Shown here: positions 1-7,802 of the stretch, in pieces
Numbering within the stretch: the stretch's first letter is position 1
Layout of the letters: each line of letters opens with the position of its first letter
Assembly: GCA_938041035.1 (NCBI GenBank)
Contig: CALHYX010000023.1
Location: 62,001 to 126,000 of the forward strand
DNA: 64,000 nucleotides
Origin: an uncultured Acidimicrobiales bacterium
GTDB lineage: Bacteria; Actinomycetota; Acidimicrobiia; Acidimicrobiales; SHLQ01
Direction of reading: 5' to 3'
Made by a program: the position numbers and the translations under genes
The notes under the pieces: generated by a model
What the model was told of the DNA's origin: nothing
Databases searched by the model: none
What the model saw: only the letters and a program-made list of their open reading frames with translations

Positions 1-711
1 ATCGTCGTACCCTTCCTCGGGTTCCCCGAGGAGCCAGTAGGTGCCGCCGAGAACAGCGGTGATCCGGAGGGCGGCGCCGATGTTCTTGCGGGCGATGGCG
101 CGGACGGGGTGGGCCACCAGCAGTTCGTCGGCGGCGACGGCGAGCGAGGCGCGCGTGCCGTCGCGGTCGCCGGGGGCGGGGTGATCGTCGAACCCGTTGT
201 AGATCGTCGTCGCTTCGATGCCGCGCTCGGCGAACTCGGTCCGGGTCAGGTCGTTGATGACCACATGGCGCCAGGCCGGGTCGGTCGGGGGCAACTCGTC
301 GATGTGGGCGAAGCGTTCGCGTTGCCAGGGCGGGTCGTGGTGGTGAAGCAGCGCAGGTCGGCCGCGCAGCTCGCGGGCGACCGCGCGCGACGCGGCCAGG
401 TTGATCGGGATCGACAAGATGTTCTCCGCCACGACCAGGTCGGCGTCGGCGAGTGCCGATGCGAGGTCACCGGCGTCGGGGGGTTCCGTGGCGGCCAGGG
501 CGAGTCCGGGCACCACCCGGTCGACCGGCCCCTCCGCGGCCACGGTCACGGTGTTGAAACCGAGCGACTCGAGGGCCCGCCGCCAACTGCCGGCCACGAT
601 CGACACGCCGTCGGCCAATCCGAGCCGGAACGACACGATGGCGCAGAGCGGTCTCGTGTCGGAGCGTTGTTCATCGGCCCGGCCCCGGGGGCGGTCACGT
701 GATGAATCCAA
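1..711 (-). CDS. GT4-like glycosyltransferase, 3' end cut by window edge
   Basis: A family GT4-like glycosyltransferase that probably transfers a sugar from a nucleotide donor in the cytoplasm. The first 237 codons are visible. After a short basic N-terminus the protein reads AIVSFRLGLADGVSI, the usual opening of GT-B retaining glycosyltransferases. It is followed by an acceptor-domain Rossmann fold, an HHHDPPWQRERF segment, and an IYNGF hinge before the donor domain. I chose a TTG start at 711 because it is the only in-frame start before the conserved N-terminus and GGAG lies about 10 bases upstream. The gene diverges from the GH63 hydrolase at 745, so both may act on one compatible solute or glycoside; that link is inference. 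The end lies outside the window. Confidence 0.75.
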   Translation of the reverse strand, partial: MDSSRDRPRGRADEQRSDTRPLCAIVSFRLGLADGVSIVAGSWRRALESLGFNTVTVAAEGPVDRVVPGLALAATEPPDAGDLASALADADLVVAENILSIPINLAASRAVARELRGRPALLHHHDPPWQRERFAHIDELPPTDPAWRHVVINDLTRTEFAERGIEATTIYNGFDDHPAPGDRDGTRASLAVAADELLVAHPVRAIARKNIGAALRITAVLGGTYWLLGEPEEGYDD

Positions 712-744
712 GGTGGGGTCACTCCAACGGCTAGGAACGGGGAC

Positions 745-1914
745 ATGTCCGCCGAGACCGAACTCCGACAGCAGATAGCGACCATGCTCGACCGCCACTG
801 GGTGGCGGAAGGGTACGCCGCTCCGAACGAAACCGTCTACCCGTGGCAGTGGCTGTGGGACTCGTGCTTCCACGTGTTGTTGTGGGCCGAGCTCGGTTGG
901 CCCGACCGGGCGGTGACCGAACTCACCCAGTGTCTTTCCACCCAGGACCCGTTGGGGTTCGTTCCCCACATGAACTACCAGCGCGACCCGGCGGCCCACG
1001 AGGATCTCTGGGGCCGCACGGGTTCGTCGTCGATCACCCAGCCGCCGATGTACGGCCATGCGGTGGCCGAGTTGTTGCGGCAGGGAATCGACGTACCGGA
1101 ATCGGTGGTGCGGGCCGCGGTGGCCGGGCTGCGGTTCCTGCTCGAGCATCGGGCCCGCGATGCCGATTCGGGCCTGGTGCTGTTGTGTCACCCGTGGGAA
1201 TCGGGCGCCGACGACAGCCCTCGCTGGGACGATACGTGTCCCGGCGGCTTTGCCATCGAGCGGTGGCGAGCGTTCAAGCGCGAGCTGGTGCCGCGGATCG
1301 AGCGATCGCCGGAGGGCTCTCCGCTGTTCAGCCCGGACTTTGCCGTCGCCAGCGTTGGCTTCAACGCGTTGATCGCCTTCAACGTGGCCGAGCTGGCCTC
1401 GGTCCACGAACGGTTGGGGGAGGACATCGCTCCGCTGGTGACGGCGGCGGACGAACTGGGCGACGCCCTGGCCCGACGGTGGGACGCCGACCTGGTGTCG
1501 TGGGTCGACGCCGGGGCCACGGCCGGCGGGTCGGGTCGCTATCGCACCCTCGATGCGCTCCTGCCGCTCCTCGTGGTGGCCGAAGAGGCCCAGTTGGATG
1601 CGGGGTTCGAGTCGCTCGTCGACCCGGGCGCCCACGGCGCAGCCCACGGCCCGACGGGGGTGCATCGGGGCGAGCCGATGTTCGAGGCGCACACGTACTG
1701 GCGGGGACCGGCGTGGCCGCAGCTCAGCTATTTACTGTGGGTGGCGGCTCGACGTCAGGGACGGTCGAAGGTGGCGGCGTCCATCGGCCGCAGCACGACC
1801 TCGGGCGCGGCCGGTTCCGGTCTGGCCGAGTACTGGGATGCCGACACGGCCGAGGGGTTGGGCGCCGTACCCCAGTCCTGGGCCGGGCTGGTCACGTTGA
1901 TGACATCGCCCTGA
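745..1914 (+). CDS. GH63-family glucosylglycerate/mannosylglycerate hydrolase-like protein
   Basis: A 389-residue (alpha/alpha)6-barrel glycoside hydrolase resembling the bacterial GH63 enzymes that hydrolyse glucosylglycerate or mannosylglycerate. Family marks are the WQWLWDSCFH segment near residue 35, which carries the likely catalytic-face Asp, the FVPHMNY motif, the EAHTYWRGPAWPQ motif near residue 315, and the C-terminal EGLGAVPQSWAGL. There is no signal peptide, so it is probably cytosolic. The start ATG follows a GGAACGGGGAC stretch. Its 3' end overlaps the convergent DUF5317 gene by 160 bases. It diverges from a glycosyltransferase, which fits synthesis and turnover of a glucosylglycerate-type solute. 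The exact substrate cannot be read from the sequence. Confidence 0.8.
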   Translation: MSAETELRQQIATMLDRHWVAEGYAAPNETVYPWQWLWDSCFHVLLWAELGWPDRAVTELTQCLSTQDPLGFVPHMNYQRDPAAHEDLWGRTGSSSITQPPMYGHAVAELLRQGIDVPESVVRAAVAGLRFLLEHRARDADSGLVLLCHPWESGADDSPRWDDTCPGGFAIERWRAFKRELVPRIERSPEGSPLFSPDFAVASVGFNALIAFNVAELASVHERLGEDIAPLVTAADELGDALARRWDADLVSWVDAGATAGGSGRYRTLDALLPLLVVAEEAQLDAGFESLVDPGAHGAAHGPTGVHRGEPMFEAHTYWRGPAWPQLSYLLWVAARRQGRSKVAASIGRSTTSGAAGSGLAEYWDADTAEGLGAVPQSWAGLVTLMTSP

Positions 1915-2498
1915 TCGGCTTCGCCCAGGATGAGGGCGACGGCCTCTTCGGCGACCATGGCTCGGTGCTGCTTCTTGCGGCGGCGGGTCCACACCAGATT
2001 GGCGGCCACATCGGCGATGCCGATGAGGATGACCAGGTCGCCGAAGGACATGACCTGCTGGGTGAGTCCGAGCGGGATGATGTCGCCAAGGAAGGTCAAC
2101 AGATCGCCATCGGACTGCAGTTGACGCGGGCCCACGAACTCGATGCTGCTGAGTTCTTCGGTCGAGGCGAGGTCGACGGCGACGAGGGCTTCGCCGGAGA
2201 CCGGCATGTAGCCGTTGAGCGCGAGGGGAGCGAGGTTCATCAACGTGCCGAACGCGACCACGCCCATGCCGGTGAGGTGCAGGTTGGCCATCGCGAAACC
2301 GATCACCGCAGCCAGCGCCGCGATGACGAAGAGGCCGGCCAACGGGGGGTCGACGGCATTGACGAGGGTGGGGATGGCGAGGCCCACGAGGGCGAGTGCC
2401 GGCCATACGACATGGGTTTGGCCGAGTCGCCGCAAATCTCCGCCCCGGGCGAGGCCGGTGGCGAGACCCACCGCGACCGCAACAAGGGTGAGAATCAT
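1755..2498 (-). CDS. DUF5317 integral membrane protein
   Basis: A 247-residue membrane protein of the DUF5317 type, common in actinobacteria, with no established function. The N-terminal half holds about five hydrophobic segments. It opens with a short helix, then a GLARGGDLRRLG loop, which is typical of the family. A further hydrophobic segment near residue 150 is followed by a basic TRRRKKQHR stretch and a hydrophilic C-terminal tail. The last 53 codons are read antisense to the conserved end of the GH63 gene. The start ATG lies at the edge of a 133-base intergenic stretch shared with the next gene downstream, in which I see no clear promoter. Confidence 0.75.
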   Translation of the reverse strand: MILTLVAVAVGLATGLARGGDLRRLGQTHVVWPALALVGLAIPTLVNAVDPPLAGLFVIAALAAVIGFAMANLHLTGMGVVAFGTLMNLAPLALNGYMPVSGEALVAVDLASTEELSSIEFVGPRQLQSDGDLLTFLGDIIPLGLTQQVMSFGDLVILIGIADVAANLVWTRRRKKQHRAMVAEEAVALILGEADQGDVINVTSPAQDWGTAPNPSAVSASQYSARPEPAAPEVVLRPMDAATFDRP

Positions 2499-2631
2499 GT
2501 TGCGCTCCCGCAGATGCTCTGGTTTGTCACGGGGAAGAGGCTATCGACGCCGTCGGCAAACGAAGCGGATACTTGTCACTTTTCGTGTGTGCAATCGCGC
2601 GCACCGCGCGCAGCGCTACTGTTCTTCCGCC

Positions 2632-3204
2632 CTATTCGGCGGACTGGAACGCCGTGCCGGTGAGGGGTTCGCCGTCGGGGGAGAGCACGTAACAGACGAC
2701 CCCGCGGTAACGGGCCCGTTCGTCGACGAAATTCGGTTCCGGGGGGACCGTGAAGGTGAGGTCGAGCACCGAGACCTCATAGGGCACGCCGACGAAGGCC
2801 TCGAACTCGCGGTAACACTCGCGGTTGGCGAACCGTTCGAGCAGCTGCGGACCCGGGTAGGGCGCGCCCGCCTCGGCCGGGAAATTGGTCTCGAAGAAGA
2901 CCTCGCGGTCGTGGGGACCATCGCAGTTCACCTTGGTGGTGAGATCGATCGGCTGATCGTTCTCGACCCAGGAGTACTTGTTGATGCATTCCCCGAGGTG
3001 CACGTCGAGGGGGTTGACGACCTCGCCCACCCAGTCCGGAGCTCCTTGCTCGGTCGGGTCGATCGAGACGCCGGGTGGGGGAGCCAGCGTGTCGCTGGTC
3101 TCTTCGTCGACGGGGGTGGCACCGTCGCTCGAACAGCTCACCGCGAGCATGGCCGCGGCGGCGCCAACCGCCAGAAGTCGCCTCGCCTTGGTCGCCGTGG
3201 GCAT
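2632..3204 (-). CDS. Septum-formation-domain lipoprotein
   Basis: A 190-residue putative lipoprotein with a Septum_form-type domain, as in small actinobacterial membrane-anchored proteins whose function is not firmly known. The N-terminus is a signal peptide with the lipobox AVSC at about residues 19-22 (MPTATKARR then a hydrophobic stretch). The domain is recognised by LGECIN, then VNCDGPHDREVFF (the Cys-x-x-PH-x-x-EVF hallmark), and later Cys residues in NRECYREF and GVVCYVL that could form disulfides. I chose the ATG at 3204 because it gives a proper signal peptide; a longer reading adds 80 low-complexity residues. It lies downstream of the class E sortase in the same direction. Confidence 0.8.
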   Translation of the reverse strand: MPTATKARRLLAVGAAAAMLAVSCSSDGATPVDEETSDTLAPPPGVSIDPTEQGAPDWVGEVVNPLDVHLGECINKYSWVENDQPIDLTTKVNCDGPHDREVFFETNFPAEAGAPYPGPQLLERFANRECYREFEAFVGVPYEVSVLDLTFTVPPEPNFVDERARYRGVVCYVLSPDGEPLTGTAFQSAE

Positions 3205-3290
3205 CCGGTCGAGGCTAGGCGCGAACACCGGGGGACTCGACCTCGGGCGCTCGTAGGCCGGGTTCGTAGGCAGGGTTAGTAGGCCGGGAG

Positions 3291-4643
3291 TTAGTAGGCC
3301 GGGAGGAAGCTGTCGATGTTCTCGAAGGCGATGAACATCGTGATCAGCAACGGCACCAGACCGATGAGGTGGGTCGGGATCGGGCGCCAGCGTTTGGCCA
3401 CCTGGCGGGTGATCAGCCAGATGCCGAGCGCCAGTAGGCCCCATAGAATGGACGGGCGCAGGAACTCGAAGCTCCAGCCGAGGCCGGCGTCGAGGTCGAC
3501 CTCGGCTTCGTCGAGCGCGACCTCGTCGTCATCGGGGACCTCTTCGGGTTCGGCGGCCGAGCTGTCGTCGCCGTCGCCGTCGCCGTCGCCGTCGACGCCG
3601 GAGTCGTCGGACCCGTCGGTCACCTCGGACGGCTCACCGGTGAGGTCCTCGTCGGCGCCGAGCAGGTCGTCGGCGTCGAGCGGCCGTTCGATCGGCGGTG
3701 CCTCGGCGGCCTCGGTGACCAGCACGGCCTGCACGATGATGCGCTGCCGGGCCGTGTACTTCGGGTGGCAGGCGGTGAGGGTGAGCCGGTTGTCGCCGTA
3801 GTTGTCGAGCACGCACGTGTCGGACGGGTTCACGATGAAGTGCCCGGGCACGGTGGGGTCGATGGTCTGGGCGCCGGAGTCGGGGCCCTGTGCGCTGGTG
3901 TCGAAGTAGGTGACGCCGTCGACCGCGGCGCTGCCGAAGTCGTCGGGCAGGTTCAACGGAATGAGGCCTTGTTCGTTGGCGCCTCGGGCGATGCCGGCGG
4001 TCAGGGCCTTCGTGCGCTCTTCTTCGAACGCTGCGCAGTAACCGTCGGTCCAGGATTGCACCGGTTGGGGGATCACCCGGTAGGTGTGGGTGCCCTGGGC
4101 GGTGAGGACCCGAATTTCGTCGCCGGGCACCAGCTTGTCGATGTTGTGGAACGGTGCGCCGTAGGTGGTGCGGTGGCCGGCGATCGCGGCGTTGCCGGGC
4201 TGGCCCGGCATCGGGGTCGACTTGTAGTGCCCGGGGCCGTTCTTGAGGTCGTCGACCTGCACGCCCTCGACGACGACCTTCTCGACCCCGATGCTGGGGA
4301 TCTCGATCTGGGCGACCGGGGTACCGGTTTCGGGGAACCACCGGGCGACCTCGTCGAGGTCGAGCGAACGCTCCACCGTGGTGGTCGGAGCCGGTGGCTC
4401 GTCGGAGTCGGTGGCCGTGGGCTGTTCCGGTGTGGTCTCGACCGGGGCTTCGGTGGTGGGGGTGGGGTCCTCGCCGATGGCGAGTTCGGATTCGGCGAGG
4501 ATCTGCTCGAATTCGCTGGCGAGATCGTCCTGGGCGCGCGCCTCTTGAATACCGGTGCCGTACAGCTGGAATCCAGCGAACAGCAGGAGGACGAGACCGG
4601 TGCCGATGAAGAACCGGCCGATCGCCCCGAGAAAGCGGGCCAT
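3291..4643 (-). CDS. Class E sortase, membrane anchored
   Basis: A 450-residue class E sortase, a cysteine transpeptidase that attaches surface proteins to the cell envelope. There is an N-terminal membrane segment at residues 7-27, an acidic/Thr-Pro linker, and then the sortase barrel. Visible catalytic residues are His157 in AGHRTTYG, Cys292 in LTACHPKYT, and Arg299 or Arg301 in TARQR. Compared with typical class E enzymes there is an insertion of roughly 80 residues containing two extra Cys (GYCAAF and SDTCVLD). A long Asp/Gly linker coded by a GTCGCC repeat precedes two C-terminal membrane helices. I chose ATG 4643 because GGAAG is well spaced; GTG 4706 is also possible. A second sortase, class F, lies at 18073. 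Confidence 0.88.
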   Translation of the reverse strand: MARFLGAIGRFFIGTGLVLLLFAGFQLYGTGIQEARAQDDLASEFEQILAESELAIGEDPTPTTEAPVETTPEQPTATDSDEPPAPTTTVERSLDLDEVARWFPETGTPVAQIEIPSIGVEKVVVEGVQVDDLKNGPGHYKSTPMPGQPGNAAIAGHRTTYGAPFHNIDKLVPGDEIRVLTAQGTHTYRVIPQPVQSWTDGYCAAFEEERTKALTAGIARGANEQGLIPLNLPDDFGSAAVDGVTYFDTSAQGPDSGAQTIDPTVPGHFIVNPSDTCVLDNYGDNRLTLTACHPKYTARQRIIVQAVLVTEAAEAPPIERPLDADDLLGADEDLTGEPSEVTDGSDDSGVDGDGDGDGDDSSAAEPEEVPDDDEVALDEAEVDLDAGLGWSFEFLRPSILWGLLALGIWLITRQVAKRWRPIPTHLIGLVPLLITMFIAFENIDSFLPAY

Positions 4644-4810
4644 AGACATACTTCCGAGAGTATCGGCGCCCGAGGGGCTAGTCCTGAGCTTCGTGTCGAT
4701 TGTCACCGGGGGCTTTCACCGACTTTAGGCGAGGTTTATGTGGGTTTCCGCGGTCGGGGGAGCCGGGGCCGGGTATCGCTCCGAGCCCGACGCGCAGCAA
4801 TACTGGTGGC

Positions 4811-5638
4811 GTGTCCGTGATTCATCTCCGCGGCGTCATTGCGTTGCTCGGGCGGTTTCCGGCACTCGCGGGCGTCGACCTCGACGTCGGCCCGGGCGAA
4901 ATCGTGCTCCTGCAGGGACCGAACGGCGCGGGGAAGACCACTCTGCTGCGTTTGTGCGGTGGTCTGCTGGCACCGTCGGGCGGGACGGCGTCGGTACTGG
5001 GCGTGGATCTGACCGGCAAGCGTCGCCAGGTGCGTAGCCGGGTCGGCATGGTGGGTCATGCCAGCGGTTTGTACGGCGATCTGACGGTGGCCGAGAACGT
5101 GCGCTTCTGGGCCCGGGCCTGTGGCGCAGGCGCCCAGGATGTGCCGGCGGCGCTCGATCGGATGGGTGTCGCCCACCGGCTGCACGATGTTCCGGTGGCC
5201 AGGCTGTCGGCGGGTCAGCGGCGGCGCACATCGTTGGCCGCGGTGGTGGTGCGCCGGCCCGAACTGTGGTTGCTCGACGAACCCCATGCGGGGTTGGATC
5301 AGGTGGGACGCGACCTGGTCGACACGCTCATCACGGACGCGGCTGGCGCCGGGGCCACCGTACTGGTGGCGTCGCACGAGCTCGATCGCATCCGCCCACT
5401 GAACCCCCGGGTGGTCACCCTCGCCGGAGGCGTCGTCCACGATGACGTGGCAAAACGGGACCCCGAAGTACGAGGGGTGCAGGGTTCGCGGGCTGAGGAT
5501 CCCGCACAGGCGGAAAGCGCCCACGGGGTCCGGGACCCCGGGGTGACGGGGGGCATGGGTGCTGAGGATCCCACACAGGCCGAAAGCGCCCCCGGAGTTC
5601 GGGACCCCGAAGCGCCAAAGGGAAAAAGAGATGCTTAG
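4811..5638 (+). CDS. ccmA: CcmA, heme exporter ABC ATPase
   Basis: ATP-binding subunit of the CcmABCD heme-handling complex of cytochrome c maturation System I, acting on the cytoplasmic face of the membrane. Walker A is GPNGAGKTT near residue 38, the signature is LSAGQRRR, and Walker B is LWLLDEPHAGLD. The family core ends near residue 210; a further 60-65 residues are built from two near-identical 49-base repeats and look unstructured. I chose GTG 4811 because it precedes the conserved VIHLRGV start; GTG 4817 is possible. There is no Shine-Dalgarno sequence, but AATACT lies 6 bases upstream, suggesting a leaderless transcript. The 3' end overlaps ccmB by 8 bases. Confidence 0.85.
   Translation: MSVIHLRGVIALLGRFPALAGVDLDVGPGEIVLLQGPNGAGKTTLLRLCGGLLAPSGGTASVLGVDLTGKRRQVRSRVGMVGHASGLYGDLTVAENVRFWARACGAGAQDVPAALDRMGVAHRLHDVPVARLSAGQRRRTSLAAVVVRRPELWLLDEPHAGLDQVGRDLVDTLITDAAGAGATVLVASHELDRIRPLNPRVVTLAGGVVHDDVAKRDPEVRGVQGSRAEDPAQAESAHGVRDPGVTGGMGAEDPTQAESAPGVRDPEAPKGKRDA
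5492..5609 (+). repeat. Two-copy 49-bp direct repeat inside the ccmA tail
   Basis: Copies at 5492-5540 and 5561-5609 match at 44 of 49 bases and start 69 bases apart, so they stay in frame (23 codons). A shorter shared piece, GGGACCCCG, occurs three times (5457, 5532, 5601). The repeat encodes an Ala-Glu-Asp-Pro-Gln-Ala-Glu-Ser-Ala type segment at the C-terminus of CcmA, beyond the conserved ATPase domain. Confidence 0.85.
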
Positions 5639-6299
5639 GGACGCGTGGCTGATCGCGGCCAAGGATCTGCGGATCGAGTGGCGGAGCCGGGTGGCGACCA
5701 ATCAGGTGGCCCCGTTCGCCTTTCTCATTCTCGTGCTGTTCGCGTTCGCGCTCGACGCCAATTCCGCCGCGCTGCGCGAGTTCACTCCAGGGTTGTTCTG
5801 GGTGGCGGTGCTGTTCTCCGGGATGTTGGCGATCCAGCGCTCGTTCTCCATCGAATCGAGCGACGGGGTCGGCGATGCGTTGTTGTTGTCCGGCATCGAA
5901 CCGGCCTCGATGTTTCTCGGCAAGGCGTTGGCGATCTTTCTCCAGCTGCTGGCGTTGGAGGTGATCCTCGCGGTCGCGGTACTCGTGCTCTACGACGCCG
6001 GCATCGAAGACGGTGTGTTGTTCGCCACAACTTCGTTGGTCGCGGCCGCTGGCGTCGCCGCGGCTGGCACGCTGTATGGCGTGTTGTCGGTGAACCTTCG
6101 GGTGAAAGAGACCATCTTGCCGCTGCTGTTGTTGCCGGTTTTGGCGCCGGTGCTGATCGGCGCGACGCGCGCCTTCAACGATGCGCTTGGAACCGCCGCG
6201 GTCGATGGCTGGGCCTGGCTTGGCGTACTGGGTCTGTTTGCGGTGATCTACATCGTGTTCGGATCGTTCGCCTACGGCGTTCTCCTGGAGGACTCGTGA
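5631..6299 (+). CDS. ccmB: CcmB, heme exporter membrane subunit
   Basis: A 222-residue integral membrane partner of CcmA. Six hydrophobic segments are visible, with the CcmB-like N-terminus AKDLRIEWRSR before the first, and the stretch SVNLRVKETILPLLLLP in the second half. The start ATG 5631 is preceded by GGAAAAAGAG and lies within the last codons of ccmA (8-base overlap), so translation is probably coupled. The stop codon overlaps the GTG of ccmC (GTGA). Confidence 0.88.
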   Translation: MLRDAWLIAAKDLRIEWRSRVATNQVAPFAFLILVLFAFALDANSAALREFTPGLFWVAVLFSGMLAIQRSFSIESSDGVGDALLLSGIEPASMFLGKALAIFLQLLALEVILAVAVLVLYDAGIEDGVLFATTSLVAAAGVAAAGTLYGVLSVNLRVKETILPLLLLPVLAPVLIGATRAFNDALGTAAVDGWAWLGVLGLFAVIYIVFGSFAYGVLLEDS

Positions 6300-7126
6300 C
6301 GGTTCCCACCAACCCATCGCCCGATCTCGCCACCCCATCTGCGACCGCGAGCGCACCCCTGTTGACGTCGACGAGTTCCCGTCTGACCCAGGTTCTGGGT
6401 ATCGGTTGGGCGATCTCGGTGGTCCTCGTCGTGTGCGCCGCGTTCTGGTGGAGCGAGCCCGACGCCACCCAGGGTGAGCTCGTGCGGCTGTTCTACCTGC
6501 ACGTGCCGCTCGCCATTCTCGAGTACGTCCCGTTTCTCCTGTGCGGTATCGGCAGTGTGCTGTTTCTCTGGAAGCGCAGCGAATGGGGTGACCTGATGGC
6601 GCACGCCGGCGCCGAGGTCGGCGTGGTGATGTGTGCGTTGACGTTGGTCACCGGCGCCGTATGGGGCCGGCCCACCTGGGGGACGTACTGGGACTGGAGC
6701 GACGTTCGCCTCGTCACCACGCTCATCCTGTGTCTGCTGTTCGTGGGGTACCTCGCGCTCCGGCGGGTGCCGGGGGATCCGACCACCCGGGCCAAACAGG
6801 CCGCGATCGTGGCGCTCGTAGCGCTGATCGATATCCCGTTGATCAACCGGTCGGTCGAGTGGTGGGAGAACCGAACGCTGCATCAAAAGGGCACGATTGC
6901 CCAGGGCAAGATCGAAGACATCAACGCGTTCGCCACCCTGCTCGGGTTCATCATGGTGGGGCTCGGCATCGCCTTCTTAATGACCCACCGATTCCGCATC
7001 GCCTGGCTCGAACGCCAGGTCGACCGGGTTGGGCTCGACGATGCCATCGCCCACCGCCGGGCCGAAGCGGCCACCGGGGTCGATGCATCGGTCGGTCGAA
7101 CCCCCGAGGAAGGTGGTCAGCAATGA
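6296..7126 (+). CDS. ccmC: CcmC, heme delivery protein
   Basis: A 276-residue membrane protein of the heme-handling family that loads heme onto CcmE. Six hydrophobic segments are present. The tryptophan-rich periplasmic heme motif reads WGRPTWGTYWDWSDVRL, and flanking His candidates are in FYLHVPLA and NRTLHQKG. The N-terminus carries about 30 extra Ser/Thr/Pro-rich residues before the first helix. The start is GTG 6296, which overlaps the ccmB stop by 4 bases, with GGAGG 5 bases upstream. The length is a little above the usual 220-250 because of the two tails. Confidence 0.88.
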   Translation: MTVPTNPSPDLATPSATASAPLLTSTSSRLTQVLGIGWAISVVLVVCAAFWWSEPDATQGELVRLFYLHVPLAILEYVPFLLCGIGSVLFLWKRSEWGDLMAHAGAEVGVVMCALTLVTGAVWGRPTWGTYWDWSDVRLVTTLILCLLFVGYLALRRVPGDPTTRAKQAAIVALVALIDIPLINRSVEWWENRTLHQKGTIAQGKIEDINAFATLLGFIMVGLGIAFLMTHRFRIAWLERQVDRVGLDDAIAHRRAEAATGVDASVGRTPEEGGQQ

Positions 7127-7278
7127 GCTACGTCATAGCGGGTTGGGTCATCGGATTGAGCGCCCTCGGCGCCTACGCCTTTGCGCTGCTCGCGCGAGGG
7201 CGCAGGCTCAGCCGGCTGGTCGCGCCCGACCGCCAGCGCTGGAGCACCACCCGCGCCGACACCCCGACGGGTCGATGA
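7123..7278 (+). CDS. ccmD: CcmD-like small membrane protein
   Basis: A 51-residue single-pass protein (one hydrophobic segment at about residues 4-24, followed by ARGRRLSRL). This matches the size, topology and position of CcmD, which stabilises holo-CcmE release from CcmABC. Sequence conservation in this family is poor, so identity rests on the position between ccmC and ccmE and the basic stretch after the helix. It starts 4 bases before the ccmC stop (ATGA) and ends with an ATGA overlap into ccmE. Confidence 0.75.
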   Translation: MSYVIAGWVIGLSALGAYAFALLARGRRLSRLVAPDRQRWSTTRADTPTGR

Positions 7279-7802
7279 GCGGCGACGAGGCACTCGACCT
7301 CACCCCGCGCGCTCCCCGGTCGGGTGGCCGTCGCTGGGTGTCCATCGGGATCGTCGCGGCGGTTCTCGCCATCATCGTCGTCGTGATGGTCAAGCTCCTC
7401 GGCGATGCCACGCTGTTCGTCTACGAGGCCGATGCCGCGGTCGAGAAGCGCACCGAGTTGGGCGACGACCGCTTCCGGCTCATTGGATCGCCACTCGAGG
7501 GAACCATCGTCGAGAGCCAGGATCAGGGGCAGACCGTGGTGGCCTTCTCGGTGGTGTTCGAGGGCGTCACCGCCGACGTCGTGCACATCGGTGACCCTCC
7601 CCAGCTGTTCCAGCCGGGCGTTCCCGTCTTCCTGGAAGGCCGCTGGACCCCGGGGCTCCCCGACGGGTCCGACGGTTTCGTCGAGGGGGCGAACGACGGC
7701 TTCTACTTCGCCAGCGACACGCTGCGGGTGAAACACGACAGCGACTACCGCAACGACAATGAGGAGCGCATCTCCGAAGCCGAGAGCGGCGGCGAGCAGT
7801 GA
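7275..7802 (+). CDS. ccmE: CcmE, heme chaperone
   Basis: A 175-residue periplasm-facing heme chaperone. One N-terminal membrane anchor (residues 22-43) is followed by an OB-fold. The heme-binding motif is present as RVKHDSDY with His154 and Tyr158, so this is the classical His type, not the Cys variant seen in some archaea and deltaproteobacteria. A charged C-terminal tail follows. It sits between ccmD and ccmF with 4-base start/stop overlaps on both sides. Confidence 0.9.
   Translation: MSGDEALDLTPRAPRSGGRRWVSIGIVAAVLAIIVVVMVKLLGDATLFVYEADAAVEKRTELGDDRFRLIGSPLEGTIVESQDQGQTVVAFSVVFEGVTADVVHIGDPPQLFQPGVPVFLEGRWTPGLPDGSDGFVEGANDGFYFASDTLRVKHDSDYRNDNEERISEAESGGEQ

Noticed and set aside
3565..3600. 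GTCGCC tandem repeat as a structural DNA element
   Set aside because: It encodes the Asp/Gly linker of the class E sortase.
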